A stretch of DNA of 64,000 nt from Vulpes vulpes (GCF_048418805.1 NC_132781.1:57683648-57747647); one strand, 5' to 3'; positions 45,345 to 55,149 are shown, numbered from the stretch's first letter. Translations and numbers: made by a program. Notes: generated by a model not told the origin, from the letters alone.

Positions 45345-45377
45345 CTTCAAATGTGGAGAAGGTACAAAGGCTGATCA
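45160..45377 (-). CDS. GAPVD1: GAPVD1 first coding exon with start codon
   Basis: Coding part is 45160-45344 (185 nt, residues 1-61 plus two bases of codon 62); 45345-45377 is 5' UTR. The protein starts MVKLDIHTLAHHL. The start context is GAAG-ATG-G, with purines at -3 and +4. The exon boundary TTAG|TGATCAG puts an in-frame TGA exactly at the exon start, so no longer N-terminus is possible through this exon. The 3' end is ACC AG|GTAAAA. The segment looks helical and charged and precedes the RasGAP domain. The upstream acceptor implies at least one non-coding exon beyond it. Confidence 0.93.
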
Positions 45378-45691
45378 CTAAGAGTAAACAGACAAGTTTA
45401 AAATTTTTATGTCACTTAAATTGTTTTCCAAAATCAAAAGGGGTAAGAGAACACATTATGAATTAGGCTACATTTAGTACTATGATTAACTCTAATTTTA
45501 AAATAATCTATATATTTTTTGCAGAAGCATCACAGGTTCAGTATAGAAAAACTCGTAAATACAGATAAACAAAAATAAATAGCTCCTAGTAAGGCCATTG
45601 CTCAGGACAGCCACAGTAAAAACCTGTGTATTTACTTTAAATCTAGTATCTATTTATTAGCACTAGAGTTTCTTTGCTCCATTTTTAAAAT

Positions 45692-45864
45692 TTTTTTTTA
45701 AAGATTCATGATAGTCACAGAGAGAGAGACAGAGAGGCAGAGACACAGGCAGAGGGAGAAGCAGGCTCCATGCAGGGAGCCCGACGTGGGATTCGATCCC
45801 AGGTCTCCAGGATCGTGCCCTGGGCCAAAGGCAGGCGCCAAACCGCTGCGCCACCCAGGGATCC
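45692..45864 (-). mobile_element. SINEC_Cf-type SINE, young
   Basis: Near-consensus body and head CGCTGCGCCACCCAGGGATC. Flanks TTTGCTCCATTTT / CCTGCTCCCTTTT. About 315 bp upstream of the first coding exon acceptor, same strand as the gene. Confidence 0.94.
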
Positions 45865-45914
45865 CCTGCTCCCTTTTATATTGCAACCAATCAATTTAAC
45901 CTGTTGACTCAATC

Positions 45915-46625
45915 TTCAAAATACATCTCCAATCTGACTACTCACCACATCCACCATCATCTCTCATCCAAAGATCTATAACCACTACTTCCTAACTGAT
46001 CTCTCTGCTTCCTTTCTTGTACTACTCGAGACTGTTCCCTACATAGCCTAAAGTACCCTTTAAACTGAAGTCAGATCACCTTATTCCCAAACTAGCAGCC
46101 ATCCAAAACCTTATTTTACATTTAAAATGAAGTCTAAAAGTCCTATATGATCTACCCCCGCTACTTCTCCCAACCTCATCTCCTACCATTCTACCCTTGC
46201 TCATGTAGCTCCAGATGCACTGGCCTTCTTGCTTGAAAGGCCACGCATGCCCTTCCTCAAAGCCTCTGCATTTGATGATCCCTCTATCTAAAAGACTATT
46301 CCTCTTGTCCTCTACTATGCACAGCTAGTATCTTTACTTCATTCAGGTCTCTGTTCAAATGCCTATTTAGAAAGGCCTTCTCAGATAACTCCTAAAATAC
46401 AAACTATCAATTCCTATTCCCTTTTCTGGCCTTTTTAAGAAGTATACTTGCTTCTATAGCATTATATTACAAATACCACTTGCATGTTCTTTATGCTTAG
46501 GTATGGTTCCCCACTAAACAGTAAGGGTCACTAAAGGTTGGTGTTTTATTCACTCACAGTTGTAATTTCTGGGCTGAGCAGAGCAACTGGTTTGTAGCAA
46601 GAACTGAATAAGTATTTGCCAAAGG
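45915..46625 (+). mobile_element. L2 LINE fragment
   Basis: ctccaatctgactactcacc, taaaagtcctatatgatcta, ctcatgtagctccagatgca, tctgttcaaatgcctattta, aaaggttggtgttttattca, gaactgaataagtatttgcc: the L2 ORF2 end and 3' UTR in order. Confidence 0.85.
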
Positions 46626-46689
46626 AATGCATAAAATCACACAAATCTCGTTTATCTAGTAGCTAAACAAGCTGATAAAAATAGCACAC

Positions 46690-47060
46690 ATATTTTAAAG
46701 CATTATTATTTAAGCTACCCTTGGGCCTGGAATGCCTGCCAGAACACAGTGCAGAGAAGTCTGAATTGGGTTATGAGACCCCTCAGTCACTGAACTCACT
46801 TTACTGGCCATGAGTCTGTTTCAAGCTTTGGCTAAGGAGGCATCTGCCAGCCTCCTACCTCCAGGGCAGGGTCCACGGCACCTCTTGCTCAGTCTACCCT
46901 CAGGCAGAGAGAACTCACCTCCCTGAAACCCAGGAGGGCCGCTCTTGATCCTAGCCTCAGACCCTCCCAGGGGATATGAAGCAGAGTGACATAAAACACT
47001 CAGCTCAGCTCATAACCCCACCAATAAGTTTCCCTCAGACCACAATGTTTTATATCAATG
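46690..47060. other. GC-richer unassigned block in intron 1
   Basis: Contrasts with its AT-rich surroundings. No SINE, ORF or CpG clustering. Could be an old LTR remnant or a regulatory element; I do not recognise it. Confidence 0.35.
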
Positions 47061-47119
47061 ATAGAAGTGCTTGTGGCCCAGATAACACAATACAACATTG
47101 TATATCCAGACAGCACCCT

Positions 47120-47212
47120 GCTATTGAGGTAGAAAAGTAATTCTCATTAATAATTAAACATTAATTAAATTTACACAATGTTACATATCAAATATACCTC
47201 AACAAAGCTAAG
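47120..47212 (+). mobile_element. old L1 3' terminus
   Basis: ttacacaatgttacatatca and aatatacctcaacaaagcta resemble L1M 3' ends. Confidence 0.45.
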
Positions 47213-47419
47213 AAAAAAAGTTGTCCCAGCCAGATTCATAAATGACCTTAATGGATCTATTTGGAGTTGATAAAATAATACAATTTGTACTGAATTCAGA
47301 TTCTAAGAGAGATGAAAATCCAGACCTCAGAACTCTCAGTATGTTTAGAGATCAAACAAAAACATGTTCATATATTGAAATAAAGTTTTGGAGAAAAAAA
47401 AAAAAAAAACACCTAACTT

Positions 47420-47603
47420 GGGATGCCTGTGTGGCTCAGCAGTTGAATGCCTGCCTTCTGCCCAGGGAGTAATCCTGAAGTCCTGGGATCAAGTCCCACA
47501 TCAGGCTCCTTGCATGGAGCCTACTTCTCCCTCTGCCTGTGTCTCTGCCTCTCTCTGTGTCTCTCATGAATAAATAAATAAAAATCTTTACATAAAAAAT
47601 AAA
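47420..47603 (+). mobile_element. SINEC SINE
   Basis: GGGATGCCTGTGTGGCTCAG head, normal CT region and tail. TSD unclear. Confidence 0.92.
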
Positions 47604-47626
47604 ACCACCTGAGTTAAAGACATAGG

Positions 47627-47661
47627 TTTAGCAATTTTTTTTTTTAGATTTAGCAATTTTT
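47627..47661 (-). repeat. tail-only insertion: T-run with 13-bp TSD
   Basis: TTTAGCAATTTTT at 47627-47639 and 47649-47661 separated only by TTTTTTAGA. Confidence 0.55.
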
Positions 47662-47782
47662 AATTAAGTTTGATTTCAGAAATTTTTAAAATTTTTTTAT
47701 GTTAATGAACTACTGAAGACTAGGAAAATTTCAGATATTACCATCTAACCTGAATCTTATAGCTTTCGAAAACCACTTTCTT

Positions 47783-48027
47783 GGGGCACCTGGGTGGTGT
47801 AGTCAGTTGAGCATCCAACTCTTGGTTTTGGCTCAGGTCATGATCTCAGAGTCGTGAGATCAAGTCCCAGATTGGGCTCAGTACTCAGTAAGCTGAGTAT
47901 GAGTGTGAGTATGAATACTCCACTCAGTGTGGAGTCAGCTTTCAAGTCTTCCTCTCCCTCTGCCCTTCCCACCTGCATGCATTCTCTCTTTCTCCCAAAT
48001 AAATAAATCTTAAAAAAAAAAAAAAAC
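47783..48027 (+). mobile_element. older SINEC with internal expansion
   Basis: GGGGCACCTGGGTGGTGTAG head. A GAGTATGAGTGTGAGTATGA stretch in the middle lengthens it. A-tail. Confidence 0.9.
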
Positions 48028-48135
48028 TTTCTTAAACCTTATCAATTCCCTAAGCAAACTATGCAAAGCTGTTATTCCAAATCTCCTGTATCATGAGGGC
48101 CCTCATACTGCTCTCTTTTCAAAAAGTGAAAGCAT

Positions 48136-48348
48136 GTGCGCCTGGGTGGTTCAGTCAGTTGAGCAGCCAACTCTGGATTTCAGCTCAGGTCATGATCTGT
48201 GGATCGTGGGATCAAGCCCTGAGGAAGGCTCTGTATTCAGTAAAGAGGTCTGCTTATCCCTCTTGACCTTCTTCTCCCAGCTCACTTGCTCTCTCTCAAG
48301 TAAATATCTCTCAAGTAAATAAGTAAAATCTTAAAAAAAAAAAAAAAA
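48136..48348 (+). mobile_element. older SINEC
   Basis: GTGCGCCTGGGTGGTTCAGT head. Its end has a doubled TCTCTCAAGTAAATA unit. Confidence 0.9.
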
Positions 48349-48599
48349 GGTATAGGTATGCCCACCAAGATGATTTGTTGTTAATAACAAAACCATGTGG
48401 GTAGCTTAAAAAAAAAACTGGTGGCATACATATACTTATATAATCATATTAACTCAATTTACAGAAAATGCATATATGATTTTATAAACTTCCATGTGGG
48501 AACTGTAACATCCTCTAGGGGGCTCTAAGTCCACAGACTAAGAACAGAATCATTGAATAAAAGATAGTGATTATAAGAAATATTATAGTTAATGGAAAC

Positions 48600-48740
48600 A
48601 ATACTGAAATGAGTTCAAGATCTGAATGCTTTGTTAATTAGCTTTGCTACTTTAAGCATACAAGACATATTCTCTGAACATCAGATTTTTCTCACCCACA
48701 AAATGAGGACACAATACCTACATTTATTTTAACCCTGGTA
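48600..48740 (+). repeat. MIR fragment
   Basis: ttagctttgctactttaagc, gaacatcagatttttctcac, ccacaaaatgaggacacaat. Confidence 0.7.
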
Positions 48741-48749
48741 CAAGCAACA

Positions 48750-48840
48750 TTTTAGATACTAGGAATACAAAAAGCAATAAAACCTAATGTGTACCCTCAA
48801 GGACTTTCTAACTTGGCAGAACAAGACAGACATGCAAGCA
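48750..48840 (+). repeat. ancient MIR/L2-like fragment, family uncertain
   Basis: agatactaggaatacaaaaa, gtaccctcaaggactttcta, aacaagacagacatg. Confidence 0.45.
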
Positions 48841-49374
48841 AATGGCTGTCCAAAAATGTTACAAGTATTATGCTAGTAGACTGTACAAGGTAGAGAGGGG
48901 CAAAAAAGAGAAGGAACCTGCAATTAGTCTTAAAAGGCAAGTTGGGGAATTGGGGGACTGTGTTGTGTTCGGTGGTAAGGGGAGGGAGAGAATGTGCAGG
49001 GAGGGAATGAGAGATAAGGCTGCAGCGACAGAAGGTACACAGAAGCCAAAGTTAAGAAACTCTGACCTTGCCTGTAAGCAATGTGAAAAGTTTTAAACAG
49101 GAGATTAAAAAGATTACATTTATATTTGGGAGCATAAACTCTAGCAGTAAGGAAAAGGATGAGGAGGTGGGGATGGGACTAGACAGACTAAAATTGTTAG
49201 CAGGCAGGAAATATGGTGGCAATGGAAAAATAATACAAGTTTAAGAGATGTTACAAGACAAATACAAGATTTGTTAACAACAAATGGGGGAGAAAAGGTA
49301 AAAGTTTCCAACTCTGGGAACAAGGGGTGGCTGTGGTATTAATTCACTACAGTTGGTACTGTATGGGAAAACAC

Positions 49375-49540
49375 ATTATTAACTGAAAATGGTGCCTGGT
49401 GTGCTTCTAAGAACTTTACACATTTCATCTTCATAATATCCCTCTCAGGTAAGTGCTCTGCAGCCAAGGAAACTGAGGCTTGGAGATGTTATTTGCCCAC
49501 AACCACACAAGTAAGAGATGACAGAGCCAGTACACTATTA
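49375..49540 (-). repeat. MIR
   Basis: tctaagaactttacacattt, catcttcataatatccctct, aaggaaactgaggcttggag, ccacaaccacacaagtaaga. Confidence 0.85.
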
Positions 49541-49570
49541 TTATTACCCTGATATCTACAGGAACGATTA

Positions 49571-49612
49571 AAAAATCCTGTGGTTAAAAAAAAAAAAAAA
49601 ATCCTGTGGTTA
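49571..49612 (+). repeat. tail-only insertion: A-run with 16-bp TSD
   Basis: AAAAATCCTGTGGTTA at 49571-49586 and 49597-49612, only As between. Confidence 0.72.
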
Positions 49613-49639
49613 CTCAAGAGTATCCTTTTTATTTTTAAG

Positions 49640-49796
49640 ATTTTATTTACATATTCATGAGAGGCACAGAGAGGGGGGGAGGCAGAGGGAGAAGCAGGCT
49701 CCATGCAGGGAGCCCAACATGGGACTCATCCCAGGTCTCCAGGATCAGGTCCTGGGGCAAAAGCAGTACTAAACCGCTGAACCACCCGGGCTGCCC
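49640..49796 (-). mobile_element. SINEC SINE
   Basis: T-tract, GAAGCAGGCTCCATGCAGGG, head CCACCCGGGCTGCCC. Flanks AAGAGTATCC / AAGAATATCT, decayed. Confidence 0.9.
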
Positions 49797-49829
49797 AAGA
49801 ATATCTTATTTTTAAGAGACGTGTGCTCA

Positions 49830-50030
49830 AGTATGTAAAAATAGTGTTAGGATGTCTGCAACTGACTTGTACATACTGGGCAAAAAAATAAAATTTTGAA
49901 AATGCAGCAAAATGTAAAACAACTGTTGAAACTGGGTGGAGGGTAGATGATAATCATTATCCTATCCTTCAACAACTTCAGTTATGTTAGAAATTTTTCA
50001 TATGGAGAAAATATTTTAGAAAGTCTCAAA
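49830..50030 (+). mobile_element. old L1M 3' fragment
   Basis: gcaaaatgtaaaacaactgt, ctgggtggagggtagatgat, tagaaatttttcatatggag. Confidence 0.6.
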
Positions 50031-50306
50031 CTGTGGCCTTTTTGTGGCTTTAATACAACTCAATTCAACAAAATATTACTGAGCTCTGTTGGAGCCTAGC
50101 CAGGCCCCCTAATCTCAAGGAGCTCACAGTCTAATTATAACCAAAATATTGTTCAAGATAGGACACATAAAATGTTTCCAGTGACAGCAAAATATGCACC
50201 AATTTATGCAATTTAGAAATTAAAACCTTCAAATACAGCTTCACTTAAAAAAAATTAACACATGATAATAATGTTCCACCTAGTCTAAACAAGAATTCAC
50301 CTTCTA

Positions 50307-50491
50307 TGGGATGTCTGGGTGGCTCAGTGGTTGAGCGTCTGCCTTCGGCTCAGGTCATGATCCTGGGGTCCTGGGATCAAGTCCCACATAGAGCTCCCGG
50401 TAGGGAGTCTGCTTCTCCCTCTGCCTATGTCTCTGCTTCTCTCTGACTCTCATGAGTAGATAAATAAAATCTTTAAAAAAAAAAAAAAAAA
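50307..50491 (+). mobile_element. SINEC SINE
   Basis: GGGATGTCTGGGTGGCTCAG head. Perfect 16-bp TSD AAGAATTCACCTTCTA at 50291-50306 and 50492-50507. Confidence 0.95.
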
Positions 50492-50544
50492 AAGAATTCA
50501 CCTTCTAAACCCTTCAATAGTTCAAATGTATTCAAAAATATTTT

Positions 50545-50682
50545 TTTGCGATTTTATTTATTTATTCAAAGAGAGAGAGAGAGAGGCAGAGACACAGGCA
50601 GAGAGAGGAGCAGACTCCATGCAGGGAGCCCGATGTGGGACTCAAAAGCGGCACTAAACCACTGCGCCACCGGAGCTGCCCC
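50545..50682 (-). mobile_element. SINEC_Cf-type SINE, internally deleted, first of a serial pair
   Basis: The B-box side is shortened: gggactcaaaagcggcacta skips about 45 bp. TSD TATTCAAAAATATTTT at 50529-50544 and 50683-50698. Confidence 0.92.
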
Positions 50683-50700
50683 TATTCAAAAATATTTTAA

Positions 50701-50883
50701 GTTTTTTTTAAAATTTTTATTTATTTATGATAGTCACACAGAGAGAGAGAGGCAGAGACATAGGCAGAGGGAGAAGCAGGCTCCATGCAACGGGAGCCCA
50801 ATGTGGGATTCGATCCTGGGTCTCCAGGATCACACCCTGGGCCAAAGGCAGGCTCTAAACCGCTGTACCACCCAGGGATCCCC
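50701..50883 (-). mobile_element. SINEC_Cf-type SINE, second of a serial pair
   Basis: Head CCACCCAGGGATCCCC. TSD AAAAATATTTTAA at 50688-50700 and 50884-50896, reusing the target of its neighbour. Confidence 0.94.
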
Positions 50884-51032
50884 AAAAATATTTTAAATAA
50901 ATCTAGACAAACTTGATAAGCATTTTTTCTTTCAAGTTCACAAATTATATGCTTTATTTCTTTGTTTTCTATAATAAGTTGGTCTGAGTGCTGTCATAAA
51001 ACAGGTACTTACCCCTAAAAAATAATACTTTT

Positions 51033-51202
51033 TAAAAGATTTTATTTTATTCATGAGAGACACAGAGAGAGGCAGAGACACAGGCAGAGGGAGAGGCAGG
51101 CTCCCTGTGAAGAGCCCAATGCGGGACTCGATCTCAGGATGCTCTGATCATACCCTGAGCTGAAGACAGATGCTCAACCACTAAGCCACTCAGGCATCCC
51201 AC
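51033..51202 (-). mobile_element. SINEC SINE
   Basis: Head AAGCCACTCAGGCATCCC. Perfect 14-bp TSD AAAATAATACTTTT at 51019-51032 and 51203-51216. Confidence 0.94.
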
Positions 51203-51230
51203 AAAATAATACTTTTAAAAACATTATACA

Positions 51231-51615
51231 GGGGTGCCTGGGTGGCTCAGTCAGTTAAGCATCCAACTTTTGGGGATCCCTGGGTGGCTCAGCAGTTTAG
51301 CGCCTGCCTTTGGCCCAGGGCGTGATCCTGGAGTTCCGGGATTGAGCCCCGCGTCGGGCTCCCGGCCTGGAGCCTGCTTCTCCCTCTGCCTGTGTCTCTG
51401 TTTCTGTCTCTCTCTCTCTCTCCATCTATCGTGAATAAATAAATAAAATCTTAAAAAAAAAAAACAAAAAAGCATCTAACTTTTGATTTCAGCTCAAGTC
51501 ATGATCTCAGGGTTGTGAGATTGAGCTCCATGTCCAGCTCCACGCTGGGCATGGAACCTGCTTAAAATAATCTCTCTCCCTCTCCCTCTATCCCCCACCC
51601 TAAAAAAAGAAAAGT
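51231..51615 (+). mobile_element. older SINEC, split by a young SINE
   Basis: Head GGGGTGCCTGGGTGGCTCAG at 51231-51271; body resumes at 51485 (GATTTCAGCTCAAGTCATGA). Confidence 0.92.
51272..51469 (+). mobile_element. nested young SINEC_Cf
   Basis: GGGGATCCCTGGGTGGCTCA head. 15-bp TSD AAGCATC(C/T)AACTTTT at 51257-51271 and 51470-51484, same strand as host. Confidence 0.94.
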
Positions 51616-52184
51616 GTCATAAACCACTGGGTAAAATGCAAGAGATTAAAAATATGAATTAACTCTGACCTATATTTTTGTCCACAACAGCTTACCTAAA
51701 TTAAATTCATGTTCTGAATACTTTTATACAATATGTAGCACATGCCAGAGTATAATATTATATCTCTAGCTCTTCCTTTAGACTGTAAACACTGAGAGAA
51801 AGAATTCAACTTTGTCTCCTAACATTAGGCGATGGCAGGTAGGAGTGCAAACATGTTAACTGAACTCAATTCAGGTAGCCCCAAATCTACTGGTTCAGAT
51901 ATTTTGCAAAAAATAATACCTCCCGGACACACACACACAAACATACCTAACAAACAGGTCACTACTAAAAAACAACAGTTGCAAAAAAGGGTTGGGAATG
52001 TAAAAGGTAAAGTCTATGAAATTGTTCTGCTCTTCTAGGGCACCACTATAACACAATGGTTAGAGCTACCAGGAAACTGCCAAAATAAAATGTAGGCATG
52101 AATCTAAAAGCGGAGAAATTTTACCATACATACGTCAGTACCAAACTAACAATACTCATATCAAGCTAATATTACTTAGAACTT

Positions 52185-52370
52185 TTTTATGCAGGCACTG
52201 GTATTTTTTTTTTTCTCATTGAATCCTTATAACCCTATGATGACTTTGCTCTCATTAACTTCATTTAACAGTTGAGGAAAAGTGCTGACACACCTATCAA
52301 GTAGCTACATCAAAATTCACAGACTCAGTTCTGGTTCCAAAGCAGCCCTTGCTCTCAACCAACTAATCTA
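52185..52370 (-). repeat. MIR
   Basis: cattgaatccttataaccct, cttcatttaacagttgagga, gactcagttctggttccaaa. Confidence 0.75.
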
Positions 52371-52581
52371 AACATTTTGTCAGTCACATCTACCTTAATT
52401 TCCAGTTCTGTTAATAATTGACTCCTTAATGTTCCTTTTATCTATTGGTTTTTACAGAAATTCATCTGGCTTCTAGCGAAAACTATGTCATTTGAGTTTA
52501 TCCTCAAATACCATTTAAAATACAGGTGTCTCCAACCCTTTCTTGTCTGAGCTTAAATTCTTTATTTCATCTATGATATTT

Positions 52582-52765
52582 TTCTTTTTTAAAGATTTAT
52601 TGAGGGCAGCCTGGGTGGCTCAGCGGTTTAGCGCCGCCTTCAGCCCAGGGCCTGATCCTAGGAACCCAGGATCGAGTCCCATGTCTGGCTCCCTGCATGT
52701 CTCTCATGAATAAATAAATAAATAAAATCTTTAAAAAAAAAATAAAGATTTATTGATTTATTGAT

Positions 52766-52806
<41 letters not shown>

Positions 52807-52962
52807 ATACATGCACACAAGCAGGGGGAAGGGGCAGAAAGGAGAAGCAAATTCCGCCCTGAGTCAGAGCCTAACGCAGAGCTCTGTCTCATGACCTCGA
52901 GATCATGACCTGAGCCAAAATCAAGAGCTGGATGCTTAATCAACTGCCACTCAGGCCCTCCT
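52582..52962 (-). mobile_element. older SINEC, split by a nested SINE
   Basis: (GA)n block 52768-52801 and GACCTCGAGATCATGACCTG body; broken at 52604-52743. Confidence 0.88.
52604..52743 (+). mobile_element. nested SINEC_Cf with internal deletion
   Basis: Head GGCAGCCTGGGTGGCTCAGC through CTCCCTGCATG, then jumps to TCTCTCATGAATAAATAAAT, losing the CT-rich block. Perfect 13-bp TSD AAAGATTTATTGA at 52591-52603 and 52744-52756. Confidence 0.93.
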
Positions 52963-53034
52963 TCTTTATGATCTTAATATCAAAATAGAACCTTAGATTT
53001 GGAAAGGTTGTTAAAAGCTATCTTCTCCAATTTA

Positions 53035-53165
53035 ATTCAATTCAGCAAATATTTTCTGAATGTCTTCACTGTACCAGGTACTAAAAGTACAGGACAGAAC
53101 AAACCAGACACAGCCTCTGTCCTCATAAAGCTTAGTCAACTATGAAGCCAGGAGCAAGTAAACCA
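53035..53165 (+). repeat. ancient MIR/L2-like fragment, family uncertain
   Basis: ttcagcaaatattttctgaa, actgtaccaggtactaaaag, cagcctctgtcctcataaag. Confidence 0.45.
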
Positions 53166-53448
53166 CAAGTAACTACAAGTATGAATGTATATATATGCAT
53201 GTACACACACACACATACATTCTCTCTTATTTGTTCCACTTTCCTTTCCTTTGAATGCCTTTCTCTAGGTTAAAGCCAACCCTTACTGTTATGCTAATTT
53301 CCTCCCTTCACATCTACTCCACAGCATCCCAGTAGAAATCCCAACTATCCTATACCCACCCCCATCCACATTTCCTTCTCTACTGGATCATTCTCACCAA
53401 TATATAAACATGTTATTATTTTTCACCCTTAAAAAAACCCTCTCCGGA

Positions 53449-53497
53449 CACCTGTGTGGCTCAGTGGTTGAGCACCTGCCTTCCACTCAGGGCACCT
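53449..53497 (+). mobile_element. SINEC head only, no tail
   Basis: GGACACCTGTGTGGCTCAGT through ACTCAGGGCACC, then ends; no B-box, CT block or A-tail. Confidence 0.75.
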
Positions 53498-53534
53498 AGT
53501 CTTCAAATCACCAATAATTAAATAAGCACATTGT

Positions 53535-53735
53535 GGGGTGCCTGGGTGGCACAATTAGGTGTCTGACTCATGGTTTTAGCTCAGGTCGTGACCTCGGGGT
53601 CATGAGATCAAGCTCCACACCAGGTTCTGTGTTCAGCATAGAGTCTGCTTGTGTTTCTCTCACCCTCTCTCTCTGCCCCTCCCCCCCACTCTCTCTCTCA
53701 AATCTTTAAATATATATATATACAAATAAGTAAAT
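53535..53735 (+). mobile_element. older-type SINEC with clean TSD
   Basis: GGGGTGCCTGGGTGGCACAA head. Perfect 15-bp TSD AAATAAGCACATTGT at 53520-53534 and 53736-53750. Confidence 0.94.
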
Positions 53736-53936
53736 AAATAAGCACATTGTTAATCCAATGATACATTATTCCTCTTCTTGATTTAACAGAAACATCTGAC
53801 ATGGTTAACCACTCTCCTTGAAACACTTTCTTCGACTCTGGGACAACACACAGACATGGTTCCTCCTGTCTTCTCCATTCAGTCTCAGTCTCCTCTGTAA
53901 TTCCCCCTCATCTCCCTGATTTAAAACACTGGACTA

Positions 53937-54141
53937 GGGGCAGCCCTGGTGGCTCAGTGGTTTGGCACCTGCCTTCAGCCCAGGTTGTGATCCTGGAGAC
54001 CTGGGATCGAGTCCCACATCGGGCTCCCTGCTGGAGCCTGCTTCTCTCTCTGCCTGTGTCTCTGCCTCTGTCTCTTTCTCTGTGTGTGTGTGTGTGTGTA
54101 TCTCTCATGAATAAATAAATAAAATCTTTAAAAAAAATAAA
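53937..54141 (+). mobile_element. SINEC_Cf-type SINE
   Basis: GGGGCAGCCCTGGTGGCTCA head, (TG)n run. Perfect 15-bp TSD TAAAACACTGGACTA at 53922-53936 and 54142-54156. Confidence 0.95.
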
Positions 54142-54179
54142 TAAAACACTGGACTAACCCCTAGGCTCAGTTGTCAGAC

Positions 54180-54885
54180 CTTTCCCCTTCTATCTATACT
54201 TAGGCAATTTCATTCCATCTCGTGGCTTAAGAACCATCAAAATGCTGGCAGCTCCCAAATTAGTATCTCCAGACTTTACCTTTCCTCTGAATGCCAGATC
54301 CAAATATGCAACTACCTATTCAACATCTCCTATGGGTTGTCAAACAGGCATCTCAAATTTCACATGTCCAAAACTTGCACTCATCCTCCCTACCCAATAA
54401 CCCCCATCACCATGCCAGGAAAACCTTTCTAAATCTGAACCTTCCTCATCTCAATCAATGGCAATTCCATCTTCCCAACTGCTTAGGCCAAAACTTTGTC
54501 ATCATTCTTGACTCCCTTCTTTTTCTTACACCTGTCATCAACTCCTGATGACTGTACCTCCAAAAAACATCCAAAATCTATCTACCTCTCATTTCAATTG
54601 CTAACTACCACTCTGGTCCAATAACATATGTGTCACCTGGATCACGGCAACAACCTCCCAATCTTGCTTCAGTCCTTGCTTCTAGTCTACTCTCAATGTA
54701 GCAGCCAGAACGAGTCTATAAAATACCAAGTCAAATCATATCATGCTTGTGCCCAAAATTCTCTAAAAGCTTCTCTTCTCAGTTTTCCATGGTCTGGCTC
54801 CATCGTCCTTATACCTCTGATTTCACCTCCTATAACCAGAAGACTATATAATTTGCCATCCAAACCAAGACACTACTAGGAGTGC
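54180..54885 (+). mobile_element. L2 LINE fragment (ORF2 3' region)
   Basis: ctcccaaattagtatctcca, caaacaggcatctcaaattt, atggcaattccatcttccca, aaactttgtcatcattcttg, caatgtagcagccagaacga in L2 order. The open frames at 54291-54879 are remnants of this element. Confidence 0.88.
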
Positions 54886-54919
54886 AAGTGGGCATTATTA
54901 ATAATTTCATCAAGACAAG

Positions 54920-55106
54920 GGATGCCTGGGTGGCTCGGTGATTGGGCAGCTGCCTTCAGCTCAGGTCGTGATCCCGGGGTCTGGGATCAAGTCCCACATT
55001 GGGCTCCTATGAAGAGCCTGCTTCTCCCTCTGCCTGGGTCTCTGCCTTTCTCTCTCTGTATGTGTCTCTCATGAATAAATAAATCTTTAAAATAATTTTT
55101 TTTAAA
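54920..55106 (+). mobile_element. SINEC SINE
   Basis: GGATGCCTGGGTGGCTCGGT head. Unusually long perfect 21-bp TSD at 54899-54919 and 55107-55127 (ends TTTCATCAAGACAAG). Confidence 0.95.
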
Positions 55107-55149
55107 TAATAATTTCATCAAGACAAGAGATGTAAACAAAGACATGTAA

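Noticed and set aside
50546..50896. 116-codon open frame and dozens of similar Met-Glu-Pro-Ala-Ser-Pro frames
   Set aside because: These are translations of SINEC bodies and their CT-rich regions, not genes.
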